From Orbilia blumenaviensis (Eukaryota > Ascomycota > Orbiliomycetes > Orbiliales > Orbiliaceae), in the NCBI GenBank assembly GCA_036872755.1, contig JAVHNS010000003.1, positions 1,116,001-1,180,000 of the forward strand: a stretch of DNA of 64,000 nucleotides, read 5' to 3'. Shown here one piece after another: positions 36,422-48,035 of this stretch. The notes under the pieces are model-generated. The model was not told the DNA's origin. It did no database searches and was given only the letters and a program-made list of their open reading frames with translations. The position numbers were made by a program, and so were the translations under genes. Positions within the stretch are counted from its first letter, which is position 1. Each line of letters opens with the position of its first letter.

Positions 36422-39400
36422 CTAGCCTTTTCCTGCGGGGCCGATATCGCGACTAGGTTCGGTAGTAGACGACGGGATTATATTAGCGTCGAAGTACTCG
36501 TATGATTCATGGTGAAGGAAGGTAGTAGTGCAGTGCGCGCTGCTTTTCGTGCAGTAAATGTTGCATTTTGGTTGGCCAACGCATTTGAAGGTCCACAAGA
36601 GCTTGGGTTCTAAGATTAAATTCTTGGTACATGATTGTACCATATGCGGGAATGGCGTATCATGCAGAGAGGCCCTCACAACGGGAGCAAGTTAATCCGA
36701 GCAAAATAGCAGTAGCTCTGCTGTATGAGGTGGGGAATTAGGGGTTGGGCGAATGCAATTTCTGGGGTTTGGTCCGCAATTTTATGGATCCATGGAGTGA
36801 ACGTCAATTTATCATATTAAATTCATATGCCTGCCACTCCGTGGTTTGATAGGGTTGCTCTTATTATTTAAGATGTAATGTGCCTCGAATACTAGCCTCA
36901 TAAGCTTAGAAACGATTCTAGATTTCACCACATTATAATTTTTTGTTTTTGAAAGTCTCGACTACTATCCAGTAGAGTGTACTAGCACCAGAGTATGCCC
37001 AGCTCGATAGAAGACCCTATTTCCGCCTAAATCCATATAAGGGTTTGAAGAGCTCGGTCAGCTGACCCTCCAAATAAAGCTAATAATACCTTCCCTGGCT
37101 AAGTTAGGTTAAGCTACAGCGGTCTTGCATATCAGATACATAATAAATATCAAATGTACCAATAGGAATTCTATGTGGTGCCATTACTCGCCGTACAGTG
37201 CATAGTGCTGCAACCGCAAATGCCGGATGAGGTGGGGGAAAACGATGCACGACATTTTATGAGATAACAATTTCCCTAATAACCACGCTGCGGTGACTTT
37301 TGTGTATATTATCAGGCGGCTGGTTGAACAGCTGCATGTATATGTACGTTTATGAGGCGAGATAAGCTCCCAAAGTCCAGGCGGACTACCAATACCAGAG
37401 AGTGTCGGGTGCTATTGCTGCCGTCCGCGAAAGCTGAGATCAGGCACATGTCAACACCTTGTCTGGACGAGCTTAATTTTCCAACCCTCCATCAGCCGTG
37501 CCGATTGCATAGACGTGGCAATGCCGAAAAAATATGTTGGTAGGATTCCTGGTACCGTGGAGTCTGAAGTCTGACATGGTAAAGAAGAGGAGGCGTGTTG
37601 TGTTGGTGTTAGTCAAGCTCATGACAACAAATTACGAAGACTTGCTACCTAAACACCAAGACTTCAACATCGCCGAATACCATCGACTAAGAAGGAAAGC
37701 CCGCTAGTCGGGAACCCAGAACGTTCTCATTTCTTCGCATTCTTCGGGTCAAAAAAATCGGGGATCGGGAACACATACCCGGCTTCTGCGGAACTACCCG
37801 ACGAACGCAATACTCATTTTAAGAGCCTTTTCTATTTGACGCTGTGGGCATTATGTACCAAATATTTCGCGAAAGGATTGCGAGGGAATATATGGGGAAA
37901 GGGAAGCTAAAAGCGGCGACCTGGAGCTCCAAGCTCAGCCTTAGGAATCACTGTTATGCAATCTATATCACACCGTCTTCACGACATTATCAGTATCAAA
38001 ATGTTCCCTGGCTGACATCATTTGGTTCATTCCTGTGCCGTTAAAGCCGCTTTGATCTAGCCATTGGCCAATATTGGTCTCCTCCGCATGCGAGAATGGG
38101 CCAAGCTTTCTGGAGCGGGGGGCCAGGGAAGGGTACCGTTTAAGCTTCTTTTTCTGCTGCTAGCCTTCAACTAGGTCTGTCCAGGCGAAGGCATGCCCAT
38201 CATCTTGTCAAACTATGCATATTGCTGCAAAGGGCGTGCGGGGCAAAGCTTGTAAATGGTGGGTGTGGTACTCTTAACACAGGTACAAAGCTCGAAAGGC
38301 GCAAGCTGACATTGGCGACGCTAGCCGATGTATCACTATTTTCGAAAAGGGTATCGCGACCTGGCGGTGCTATCATCGGTGTTTTACTTGGTTGATACAT
38401 GGGCCATGCGTACCAAGAGCTTCAGAGCGAGTCAAAGATGGTATTTTTGAGATCGATGATGCTATCCCGATATCCCTTCCCGTTTACCAGCGCAAGATCC
38501 GGGAGACGTGGGGAGACGGTCGAAACGAGTGGCCGGGAAAACCTACCCATGCCGACTTTCATGGGGCAAGACGGGGTTTCTGGAAACGCAAAGGGTGGCA
38601 GTGGAGCCGGATGAAGGGACCCTTAGTCTCGCAACCTCGGATGACATATTTGCCTGTAGACGCTTCAGGCGGGTACATATTGAGCCAGAGAGATCGGCTG
38701 CCAGACAAGCATTCAGCTTGACAGCTCCTGCTATTTCATGCTTAGACGTTCGTTGGCTACACAGAGATTAACCTTTATCCGTATGACCTCTCTGCAGACG
38801 ACTGCATGCAGTGGGGTGACTTCAACACCACTCATTGGCGACCTTTCTCCATCAACATTCCCTCGAACCCTCGATCACCAGCCAAGGAATACCTTTGGGT
38901 ATCGACTTCAGATCGCTGGTCGGGATATGTGCTAGCACCCTTGGCTTTTTCTTGCATACGTATGCCACGGTTCCCCGAGTTTCAGCGCGCAAACGATCTT
39001 CACAAGCTTGGTTGAAATCACGGCATACTAGTGCTAGTAGTTAAGAGAGTTGGTTTTGTGCAATTGAAAATAGGTGGTGGGTGCGGCGCTACTGAGCTCT
39101 TGAACTCCGCCTTTTTCCTTTCGAGAGGCTAAAGAATTGAAAGGCTCTCCCTTCCGGTCTCAAAACCTCCTTGGCCTTTCTTGTTATTTCCCCCATACCC
39201 CCACAGGTTTCGAGGAAGGGATCTTACAACTACTACGTGCGGTTCTGCAAATACATTCACCTATGCAAAGGAAACGCACGCCTCTTTGTTCCCAATCGTC
39301 GATTTGCAAAAGTTGAGCTAGTCAGACCCTGGTAAGGTTTCGCCGAACAAGCTTAAACTCCCTGCTACATGTAGAAAATCCCCAGACTCAAACCTTCCAC

Positions 39401-39764
39401 ACCTTGAAATGAGGGGCACGTGAAATGCTACTGGCCTTTACCCCTCGGAACCGAATCATTTCCAGACCACCCAGAGAAGAGGAGCTGGAGGAGCTTAACC
39501 TCGATAAACTCCAGAGTGCCTAGCCCTCTTCCATTGTTCCAAAAAGATATATCTAGCCTCCACCCCCCCGTTTCCACTGAACCTTCAGTCTTGATTTCAC
39601 AAACCTTCGACAGATATATTTTATCTCTTCAATATTTTGGATTTGAAAACAAAAAATACGAAAGTACCTTCCGAGTTGGCGCCAGTTAAAATAGTTTCCG
39701 ACCTTATCAGCAACACTGTATTGCGGTCGCCTATCTTGTTCGAATTATCAAAATACCGCCCACG
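36422..39764. other. Gene-poor region, 3.3 kb
   Basis: No convincing gene. Overlapping open frames at 38.4-39.0 kb occur in several frames of the same strand without domains or family resemblance. The final several hundred bases must hold the promoter and leader of the pyruvate dehydrogenase kinase gene; a short open frame (39420-39689) lies there. Confidence 0.5.
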
Positions 39765-41735
39765 ATGTCTTCGTGGAAGATGTCGCGGTCGCTTCTCGAC
39801 CAAATCACACACTACAGCACCTTCCCAGCCACGCCGGTGAGCTTACGACAGATGGTGCAATTTGGACAAAACCCATCACCAGGTAGATTTTGATTCAATG
39901 GGCGGAAATATATGGGTGCACATGCTTATCAACCATGGGATTGCGATTAGGGACGTTGTTTAGAGCATCTCAGTTCTTGAGCGAAGAGCTGCCAATAAGA
40001 CTCGCTCACCGCGTGAGAGAGCTCAACAACCTTCCGGATGGGTTGAGCGATATGCCTTCTATTCAAAAAGTTGCGAACTGGTATGCTCAGTCATTTGAGG
40101 TAAGCAATTAATTTCTCACCATTCCAAGTAACATTTTTTACCTTGAAGATTCCCAAGCACCACCATATTCTTCTCTGCTTCCTTGATTCTATGCCCTCTC
40201 TCGCTGCCATGTGCCAGCCATGTGAAAGTGGTCTGTTTGTGAGTCAAGTTCGGCTGGCCGGCTCTTTTCTGCGTTGTGTTGCCGGCGTCGGGCGATTTGC
40301 TAGAGACGTCACCGCAACACATCCGCACCATCGGAACCATTTCTCGCTTAGTCCCTGCGAAAAACCATGATCCCGATCCATGAAATAAACTCAACCGGGC
40401 TAACTCTATCGGCGTGACATGGGTCGGGCGAAATTGCCTCGGCCTAACGGCTGCTCTCCGCATTTTGAATAGGAAATCACAAACCTCCCGAGACCTGCAC
40501 TGTCGGCAGACATTAAAAATGCCCTGACTAGAGGAACCCGAGGGGCTCCACTCCAGTTGTCTATGACAACCGAAAACCCGTCGATCACAAAGGGGATGTA
40601 TACGAGTTCTCCCGTGTATGGGAGTGTGAATAGCGGCGCTAGGAAGGTCGCCGCTGCTGGCCGGTATGTACCCGATACCACAAATAAACTGCAGGGGTCG
40701 CAGACAGGAAGCAGTGGTAGCCAGCGTCCGCAGGATGTTGACGATGAGAACAGCCGCTACTATGCCACCATTGACGAAGGCGTGAGATGGCCGCCCGAGA
40801 TCCTTCAATACAACAAATTATTCACCAACACGCTGAAGACGATCAAAAGGAGACACGACCCAGTTCTCACGACGGTTGGTATGTTTCGCCTTTTACCCCG
40901 CAATTCCAAGATGAGTAATGGAACACGTGCTAATAATTGAATCATTTTCAAGCATTGGGTATCAATGAATACAAGAAGCGACGCCAGAGAACTGGTATCG
41001 ACGAATCTATCCAGGCGTTTTTGGATAGGTTCTACATGTCCCGTATTGGCATCCGTATGCTGATCGGTCAACATGTCGCCCTTAACGAACAGCCTCGCGA
41101 GCTAGACCATGTCGGCATTATTTGCACTAAGACCAACGTCAAAGAGTTGGCAGAAGAAGCAATTAGCAATGCTAGGTTTACTTGTGAGAGCTACTATGGT
41201 CTCTATTCTGCCCCACAAGTTCAGCTCGTATGCAAGGATGACCTGAACTTCATGTATGTTCCGGGTCATTTGTCGCACATGCTGTTCGAGACCTTGAAGA
41301 ACAGTCTTCGTGCCGTTGTGGAGACTCACGGCCAAGATAGTGACGACTTCCCTGCAGTCAAGCTTATTGTTGCTGAAGGCAAGGAAGACATTACCATCAA
41401 GATCTCTGATGAGGGCGGTGGTATTCCACGAAGCGCTATCCCATTAGTGTGGACTTACATGTACACTACTGTGGATAAGACCCCAGACATTGATCCTGAT
41501 TTCGACAAGACCGACTTCCAGGCCCCACTTGCGGGTTTCGGCTATGGGTTGCCAATTTCAAGGCTCTATGCTAGGTACTTTGGCGGTGATCTGAAGCTGA
41601 TCAGTATGGAAGGGTGAGTGTCTATTTTGGTAGCCCTGTGTCCGGAATTTTTGCTAATTAACCATATCTAGTTACGGCACTGATGTCTACCTTCACCTGA
41701 ACCGTCTCAGCACCTCTTCGGAGCCACTTAACTAA
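39765..41735 (+). CDS. Pyruvate dehydrogenase kinase (mitochondrial PDK/BCKDK family)
   Basis: Five exons: 39765-39882, 39951-40099, 40473-40878, 40953-41613 and 41672-41735, giving 465 aa. The helical N-domain shows QMVQFGQNP, ASQFLSEELPIRLAHRVREL and the FLDRFYMSRIGIRMLIGQH segment. The GHKL ATPase domain has the N-box (LFETLKNSLRAVVE), G1 (KISDEGGGIP) and G2 (GFGYGLPISRLYARYFGGDL). These kinases phosphorylate E1-alpha in the mitochondrial matrix and switch the dehydrogenase complex off. A Ser/Gly/Thr-rich insert of about 60 residues sits between LSADIKNALTRG and RWPPEILQYNKLF. The family cannot be split into PDK versus BCKDK here with certainty, though overall motifs favour PDK. Confidence 0.92.
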
Positions 41736-42458
41736 ACCTAGTCAACCATTCATACCTTATTCTCGCTTCCTATGGCACACACAATTTCTATTCTCCGACA
41801 TACCTGAGCTTCTCTTATTTTACTCATCACTTTTTATTTACTCTATCTCCAGCAACGGCAAACATTTTTTACCCTTGCCGCCGACCTGCGAAATTTTTGT
41901 TCACGAAGCTCACAACAATTTCTATTTCTAACTTTCCTAATCTCATCTAACATATTTCTGGGTGGAACCTTATCCTTTACGACATCGATGTCTTATATTA
42001 CTATCTAACAACCATCAACCTAAATGTACACTAGCTGATGATACCTATCGTGCATTTGTTCTCGTTTTTTTTTTTTTTTTTTTTTTTTTTTTGTTTTCAC
42101 GGCGGATACTGGGCAATTCTTCTTCTTTTTATGCTTTGGGAATTTCTTTGGGCACACTGTTGGTTTTACGGACTTCCTTTCTCTTTTTTTTTATGTGGGG
42201 TTTTAACGTTTTGTTTCCCAACTTTGGCGGATGAAGCCGCATCGTTATATGCTGGTGTGAAGAAGTTTGATCGACTACCAAAAGTAGTGTTTACTAGCTA
42301 GGTTTATGTATAGTGCTAAGAGCTTAGCTACTAGGAATATGAATTTCCTTCTGATCAGAAACTTGTGTCGGATTCGAGTTCGAATGCTTCTATAACTTCG
42401 TTAATCGCCATATTTCGTAAATAGTACTAACATAAGGGGTAACTTGAGTATATCTATT
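41736..42458. other. 3' region between PDK and HAUS4-like gene
   Basis: Tail-to-tail intergenic region. It contains a T28 run at 42065-42092 and no gene. Confidence 0.6.
42065..42092. repeat. T28 homopolymer run
   Basis: Twenty-eight consecutive T on the plus strand, about 330 bp beyond the PDK stop codon. Confidence 0.9.
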
Positions 42459-43664
42459 TTAAATACTGCCGTCCAACCGTCGTATTTCCCCTTTAACCCG
42501 GTCGACTTCGTCCAAAACTTTGGCATACCGTACAACGTCCCTCTTGACGCCTTCCCCAAAGCCCTCGTATTCTTCCAACTCACCCTCTGCCTTCCTTCCC
42601 TGTTTCTTCAACCTAACTTTCACATCTTCCAAATGCTCTTTGTAAAAGGCTAAGGCACCGGTCGTATCGTCATCATACATCCTGTCCAGTTGCTCAAAAT
42701 ACATAATCTTGACTTTCCCTTCAAGAGATTCTGAGACTAGTGCCAAGTGCCTTGCTTGAGACTTCTGCGCACGAGAAGAGAGACCATGCTTTGTCTGCTC
42801 TATTAGTTTGATTGTAGTGGCAATTTGGGTGCGGAGAAGGGTTGTTAAGCTGAGCGATTTTTGGAGGGTTAGGGTTCTGAGACGGTAGAGATGGGTGCGT
42901 CGGGATTGGAGAGATTGGAGGCGGTGGGCTATGTGGGCTGGGAGGGTGTAAGGGGTTACATCTAGTGGTTTACTTTATGAGTAATGGGTTCTTATCCTTG
43001 AAAATGCAGCTGACCAGGGAAGGAAGGGGCGCTGGGGTATAGACGTCTACCTTTCCCACCGCACATGTTGGCGAGGTCAGTGGCATCTTCGAGGATTATT
43101 TTGTTGAGAGACTTGCAGATTAAAGGAAGTCCCTCCTGCATAATTTTCGGTCAGCATTTCGATATAGGAGTATTCGAGTATTACAGCTACGGCCATGGGA
43201 GTCATTACCAGAAAGAAAGCTTCGTCGTCCTTTCTAAGGGCGGCACCGGAATTCTGGGAACAAAGGTAGAGGTCTATGACTTCTCTCAACTAGAATGTTT
43301 GCCAAAGTTAGCCTATGCGAATTTAGTCATGAGGGTAAACGGTGACACAAACATCTGCAGGTAGCTCATTTAATATATGAACCAGTCTTTGTCGTATAAT
43401 TTTGATCTTTACACGTTCTTCTCGAAGAGTAGTAAGTTTCTATTCAAGGGGTTTAAATGCGATTAGAAAATGCTTATGCACCCGCATATTGGCATTCTGA
43501 TATCGGAAAGAGCGTACTTTATCGACATCCTGGCTTTCCTTCACAGCTTCGCTCGAGAGCTTTGTGGACGCGTCCGAGTTAAGTTTATTGACCGTAAGAT
43601 CCTGGAAGATGGTCTTGAACTGTGGGTTCCGCTCCAAAACCTCGTCTGGGCATATGGGTATCAT
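42459..43664 (-). CDS. Probable augmin subunit 4 (HAUS4-like)
   Basis: Five exons on the minus strand: 43664-43518, 43439-43353, 43289-43209, 43135-43051 and 42961-42459, giving 300 aa. It starts MIPICPDEVLERNPQFKTIF and is predicted to be largely helical. The C-terminal half (LEGKVKIMYFEQLDRMYDDD, ALAFYKEHLEDVKVRLKKQG, VLDEVDRVKGEIRRL) has coiled-coil character. The N-terminal LERNPQF-type motif and the order of the C-terminal helices resemble HAUS4 of the augmin complex, which recruits gamma-tubulin to existing spindle microtubules. Filamentous ascomycetes are known to have augmin. The assignment rests on motif resemblance by eye, so another coiled-coil mitotic protein remains possible. The exon chain is well supported: all four introns have good ends and phases agree. 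Confidence 0.6.
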
Positions 43665-43935
43665 GGCTGGCCCATTGGTATCATATCAGTCGGGTTGTGA
43701 TATGCCAATCAATACAATACATAGGAGGATGTTGTATGTTGGGAGCGTTTGGTAGTTGACGAACGTTGGTGTGTTGCACGCCTCGCCACGCCAAGACCAG
43801 ACTGCTCAAGAGTCGCCTTGTAACCGATTAAACATGCTGTTTCTCGTTACTCATCGCGCGCTTCTACCACGACTCACGACTCACGACTGGTGGTGCAGAT
43901 TCTACCTCCAAGTTATACACTACACGTCAGCCACA

Positions 43936-46107
43936 ATGGGGAACGATAATGTCGAAGAGATCTCCATCGAGGAGACGAACGCTCTCAGAGCGAAACTCGG
44001 TCTTAAACCACTCCGAGAGACAGCGCCTCCGCCGCCGCCGCCATCCACAGAATCGAAGCCAAAACCCTCTGCTAAAATGGATTCGGGCGATGGAGAAAGC
44101 ATCTCTATCGAGGAGACGAATCAGTTGCGCATTGCTATGGGACTGAAGCCCTTAAAAGTCGAAACCGCAACCTCGAAGGTGGATGAGGATGACAATAGCT
44201 TCGACGCTCAGGAGCGACGTGCTGCCGAGAACTGGAAAAAACATCAGGCAGAAGAGGAGAGGAAAAAGAGACGCCTGGAGATTAAGGAGCAGTTAAGAAA
44301 GGGGCAGGAGAGAGCTGAAAGGGAGAGGAAACTAGAGGGGAAGGGACTTGCAGACGATAGTGATGACGATGATGCGAAGGCTTGGATTAAGGGAGCGAAG
44401 AAGAGGCAGAAGAAGGCACTTGCGCAGATCGAAAAGGATCTAAGGGAAAGAGAAGAACAGGAGGCGAGTTTAAGGAAGGATTACACATCGAAAGATCTGG
44501 CGGGGTTGAAAGTTGGTCATGATCTTAATGAGTTAGGGGAGAATGTCGATGGAACTATTCTTACTCTGAAAGATTCAGAGATCCTCGGTGGAGATGATGA
44601 AGGTACAATTGGAATATCACATCCTCAGCAATCCTATGACGAAATTACTAACGAATCAATAGGCGATGAACTCGAGAATGCGGGCCTAGTCGAAAGATCA
44701 AAACTAAAAGAGCGCCTAGACCTTAAAAAACGCAAACCGGACTATAACCCCTACGGTGACGACGAGGACGGTGACGGAGAAATCCTTTCCAAATACGACG
44801 ACGAAATAGACCCAAATAAAAAACGCAAGTTCTTTGTCCTCGATGATACGGGTTCTACTACCGCCCTACCGCCCAAGTCTATCCAGCGCCAGCAAGCTAT
44901 TTCCGAGAAACTTAAAAAGATCCCAATCAGCCTCGACGCCCTAAACCCTATGGGAGAAGAACAATCGGACTATATTGATCCGTCCACAATCAAGGTAAAG
45001 AAACCAAAGAAGAAGAAAGCCCGTACTCAAAGACGTGTTGCTGAAGAGGACGATGATATATTTCTACCCGAAGATGTCGCTATCAATGGAAGTTCCAATG
45101 CTGGGGGTGCAATGAATATAGATTCTCCAGCGGACATCAAACCTAAGAAAGTCTTTGCAGAGTCATTTGTTGATGACGAAGACCTATCGGCTGCCTTGAC
45201 TCTTCAGCGACGGGCGGCATTGAAGAAACAGAAAGCCCTGAAGCCCGAAGAACTGGCAAAGAAACTGAAGGAGGAAGCGGCAGATGAGATGAAGGTTGAC
45301 GAGGAAGACCCACCTGGACTGGTTATCGACGAAACGACAGAGTTTGTTGGAAGTCTTCAGCTACCCGTTCACACTGAGCGTCGGCCACGCCCTGCACCTG
45401 TTAAGTCGGAAGTTAAGTCGGAACCTAGCTCACCTGACGCTGACAGTGATGGAGATGTTGCCATGGGAAGCACCGATTTCGGCAGAAGCGTGTCGCCCCA
45501 AGCGGAGGTTAAGAAGGAGGTACCTGCTGAAATTACATCTACTGGGTTAGAAGAAGAAACAACAATCGGCGTTGGTGTCGGCGCCATGCTGTCCATGCTG
45601 CGGCAGAGACAATTGGTCGATGCTGCCATGGATCCGGAAGCACATCGGAAGATGCAAGAGAAGGAGGCCTTCCTTGCAAAACAGCGTGTAGCTAAATCGG
45701 AGGCTGATGTAAAAGCGAAGGCCGCCAGAGAACGAGACCGTAGGAGCGGGAAGTTTGAAAAGATGTCAGCCCGTGAGAAGGAAGAGTATGCTCGTTATGA
45801 GAATAAACTCAGAGATACACAGGAAGCAAGAGAAGCTGCAGCTCGATTTAAGGACTACAAGCCGGATGTTAAAATTGAACATAAGGATGAGTACGGCCGG
45901 ACAATGAACCAGAAGGAGGCATTCAAGTATCTGTCACATCAGTTCCACGGAAAGGGTTCTGGTAAACAGAAGACGGAAAAGAAGTTGAAGAAGATTGAAG
46001 ATGACAAGAAGAGAATGGCAGCCAGCAGTTTGAACCCGGAGGGCCTGGTTGGCACGATCGCAGATACAGCAAAGAAATCGAGGACAGCGGGTGTCAGGCT
46101 TATGTAG
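43936..46107 (+). CDS. SART1/Snu66 tri-snRNP protein
   Basis: A single uninterrupted exon of 723 aa, unusual among the neighbours. The open frame extends upstream, but the ATG at 43936 gives the family N-terminus. Features: two copies of an ISIEETN-x-LR-x2-(L/M)GLKPL motif at about residues 8-26 and 55-73, a charged coiled coil (RRAAENWKKHQAEEERKKRR), TSKDLAGLKVGHDLNELGENVDGTILTLKD, KKRKPDYNPYGDDED, and a C-terminal block with GVGAMLSMLRQRQLVD and EYGRTMNQKEAFKYLSHQFHGKGSGKQKTEKK. SART1/Snu66 belongs to the U4/U6.U5 tri-snRNP and is required for spliceosome activation in the nucleus. The gene is transcribed away from the HAUS4-like gene across a 271-bp shared promoter. Confidence 0.95.
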   Translation: MGNDNVEEISIEETNALRAKLGLKPLRETAPPPPPPSTESKPKPSAKMDSGDGESISIEETNQLRIAMGLKPLKVETATSKVDEDDNSFDAQERRAAENWKKHQAEEERKKRRLEIKEQLRKGQERAERERKLEGKGLADDSDDDDAKAWIKGAKKRQKKALAQIEKDLREREEQEASLRKDYTSKDLAGLKVGHDLNELGENVDGTILTLKDSEILGGDDEGTIGISHPQQSYDEITNESIGDELENAGLVERSKLKERLDLKKRKPDYNPYGDDEDGDGEILSKYDDEIDPNKKRKFFVLDDTGSTTALPPKSIQRQQAISEKLKKIPISLDALNPMGEEQSDYIDPSTIKVKKPKKKKARTQRRVAEEDDDIFLPEDVAINGSSNAGGAMNIDSPADIKPKKVFAESFVDDEDLSAALTLQRRAALKKQKALKPEELAKKLKEEAADEMKVDEEDPPGLVIDETTEFVGSLQLPVHTERRPRPAPVKSEVKSEPSSPDADSDGDVAMGSTDFGRSVSPQAEVKKEVPAEITSTGLEEETTIGVGVGAMLSMLRQRQLVDAAMDPEAHRKMQEKEAFLAKQRVAKSEADVKAKAARERDRRSGKFEKMSAREKEEYARYENKLRDTQEAREAAARFKDYKPDVKIEHKDEYGRTMNQKEAFKYLSHQFHGKGSGKQKTEKKLKKIEDDKKRMAASSLNPEGLVGTIADTAKKSRTAGVRLM

Positions 46108-46285
46108 GCTTAGAGATCTGCTAGTCCACATATGAGACCGGGGTCGGAGGTTATTATATACGCTCCAATCTGTGCATATAGTGCTTATATTTCAATATCC
46201 ATACGTCTAGCTATAGTACAATTCATGATTAATAATGTCGCTTTGTTCTAATGCTTCACGTTAAAACGCTGCTATTACGAATTCG

Positions 46286-47200
46286 TTACAATAGCTTCAG
46301 ATGCCCAGTGATTTGGTTGATCACACTTTTGGGAGCGGGCCCAACTCCTAGAACTGTCGCAGAACCAGATGCGATCTGTGTCCTGCCCGCATCTCTTACG
46401 ACCTTTGCAACCAATCCCAAGCTCATGGCCTGGGCCTGTAAGGTCAACAATTCTTCCTCAGAGTCTACTTTCAAGGCGATCTTAGCCTGTCCCAAGTATT
46501 CCCATCGTTTGAGGACAAGAGGGGCATGACGGCTAACGGCTTTGTAGCATGCGAGAGTGGCATGGCCGCATTGAGCAGCGATTTTGCCCTTTGTCATTCC
46601 AAGGTCGGTTCGTACGCAGAGGACCTAGAGAGGAGAAATGTAAGTTAGAAATGTTATACGACAGGTTACTGAGATACGAAAGATGCAAAGCTCGGAATCC
46701 TAGTATTTCGGCATGGGATACGCTAGAATATATTGTAGAGATGAAAGGTAGTGTCTGTGCCTTTCGGTCACGAGGATGTTTTTTTTCGCGATAAGGGTTA
46801 GTAGACTTACCATCTTGCACTCTTCTGTCAAAGCACTTGCGCCGAAATGGCTGTAATCGGACTGGATCATGGCATCTTCATCGCTGTCATCATCATCGTC
46901 ATCTCCCTCATCAGCTTCTGTGGCACTGATATTCTCGAAGGAATCCTTTGACGGTGAGGATGTAATTGGCGATTTTTCCTTTGGTGGGGAGGCCTTCGGT
47001 TTCGACTTAGGCTGTTCCGGGCTGGTTTCTGGGGGGAGGTCTCGTATCTTGTTGGAGGAAGAGCCAATGTAATACCCGCCCAAGCCGCTGGCAACGGCTG
47101 TGGCGAGAATGATGATGAGAATAGAAGGCGGGAGGTCCATCCGGGCCGTTGAGCTGGAGCTGGAGCTGGAGCTTCGCGAGAAGACTAATGAGAAGAGCAT
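46286..47200 (-). CDS. PTH2: Peptidyl-tRNA hydrolase 2 (membrane-anchored)
   Basis: Two exons on the minus strand: 47200-46811 and 46624-46286, giving 242 aa. The N-terminus has a hydrophobic anchor (DLPPSILIIILATAVASGLGGYYIG), then a Lys/Pro/Ser-rich and acidic linker. The catalytic domain begins at the junction: [35 protein letters not shown], and GVGPAPKSVINQITGHLKLL at the end, all hallmarks of Pth2/Bit1. The enzyme hydrolyses peptidyl-tRNA; the anchor suggests attachment to the mitochondrial outer membrane as in animal Bit1. The first ATG of the frame is used; a later one (MDLPP) would still keep the anchor. Confidence 0.93.
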
Positions 47201-48035
47201 GGTGGAGGGGTTTTTTTTTGGTTTCTTTTGTGGTCTCGTGTGGGGCTCTTTACTGGAGAAAGGTGGTACCACTGAGCTTGACGTGACGTCGACGCGGAAC
47301 TGGAGCTACATTACACGTATTGCGTAGTGGTAAGCTGTATAAAGAAGTACCTAGGTAGCTATGGGTGCAGCTAATATAGCAGCTTTAAATTTAATCTAAA
47401 TCAATTCGTTTATCTGTAGATATATCTATCTAGATTCTACTAAATAGCTATAACTAGGACCTTGAGATCCGAGATCTAGGTGCCTGAAAATATCAAGCAG
47501 GTACTTACACCATACTTGGTACACCCGCACTTACCTCAGTCATCATTCAAGGTTGCATGCATGCATCGAATTAAAATTATCGTCAGACCCGGGTGAAGGG
47601 AATAAACCGGGTCGCTCTTGGCCTACTAGAAGCTAGGCTGTCGGCGACCTGCACCGCTTCCCCCACGTGAGGCTGCAGATTGCTGTTATACATAGCGCGA
47701 TATCCCCAATTACACCATGTCGGGACACTCAAGCGCCCGTCCTTGCCGATTGGCGTTCTTTGCTTCTTTGCAATCTTAATGCGACAGAGCAGGTCACCGT
47801 GGTCCGAACGCTAACGGCATCTCTGAAAAATTGAGCTGCTGGGGTCAAAGACGAGAAGAGAAAAAAAAAAAACAAACGAGCTCCGGTCCTCGCTCAGCAG
47901 CTTGCCTTCAAACCTTCACCCTCCCTCTTGGCTTATAATATAAGTCCCCTCTAGGCTTCCTTTCTCTGTGTCTCATCGTTCCTTCTCACCGAAATTGTTT
48001 TGATCAGATTGTCCTGCCTTTATAGCATAGTCACA
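47201..48035. other. Intergenic: divergent promoters of PTH2 and AAT
   Basis: No gene seen. Contains AT-rich sequence near 47370-47450 and an A12 run near 47861. The final 100 bases are CT-rich, as in a fungal promoter. Confidence 0.5.

Noticed and set aside
38392..39044. Cluster of overlapping plus-strand frames
   Set aside because: Three frames open at once over the same bases, none with domain or splice continuity; likely chance in GC-richer sequence.
40116..40808. 230-codon minus-strand frame
   Set aside because: Antisense to intron 2 and exon 3 of the pyruvate dehydrogenase kinase gene; no domain.
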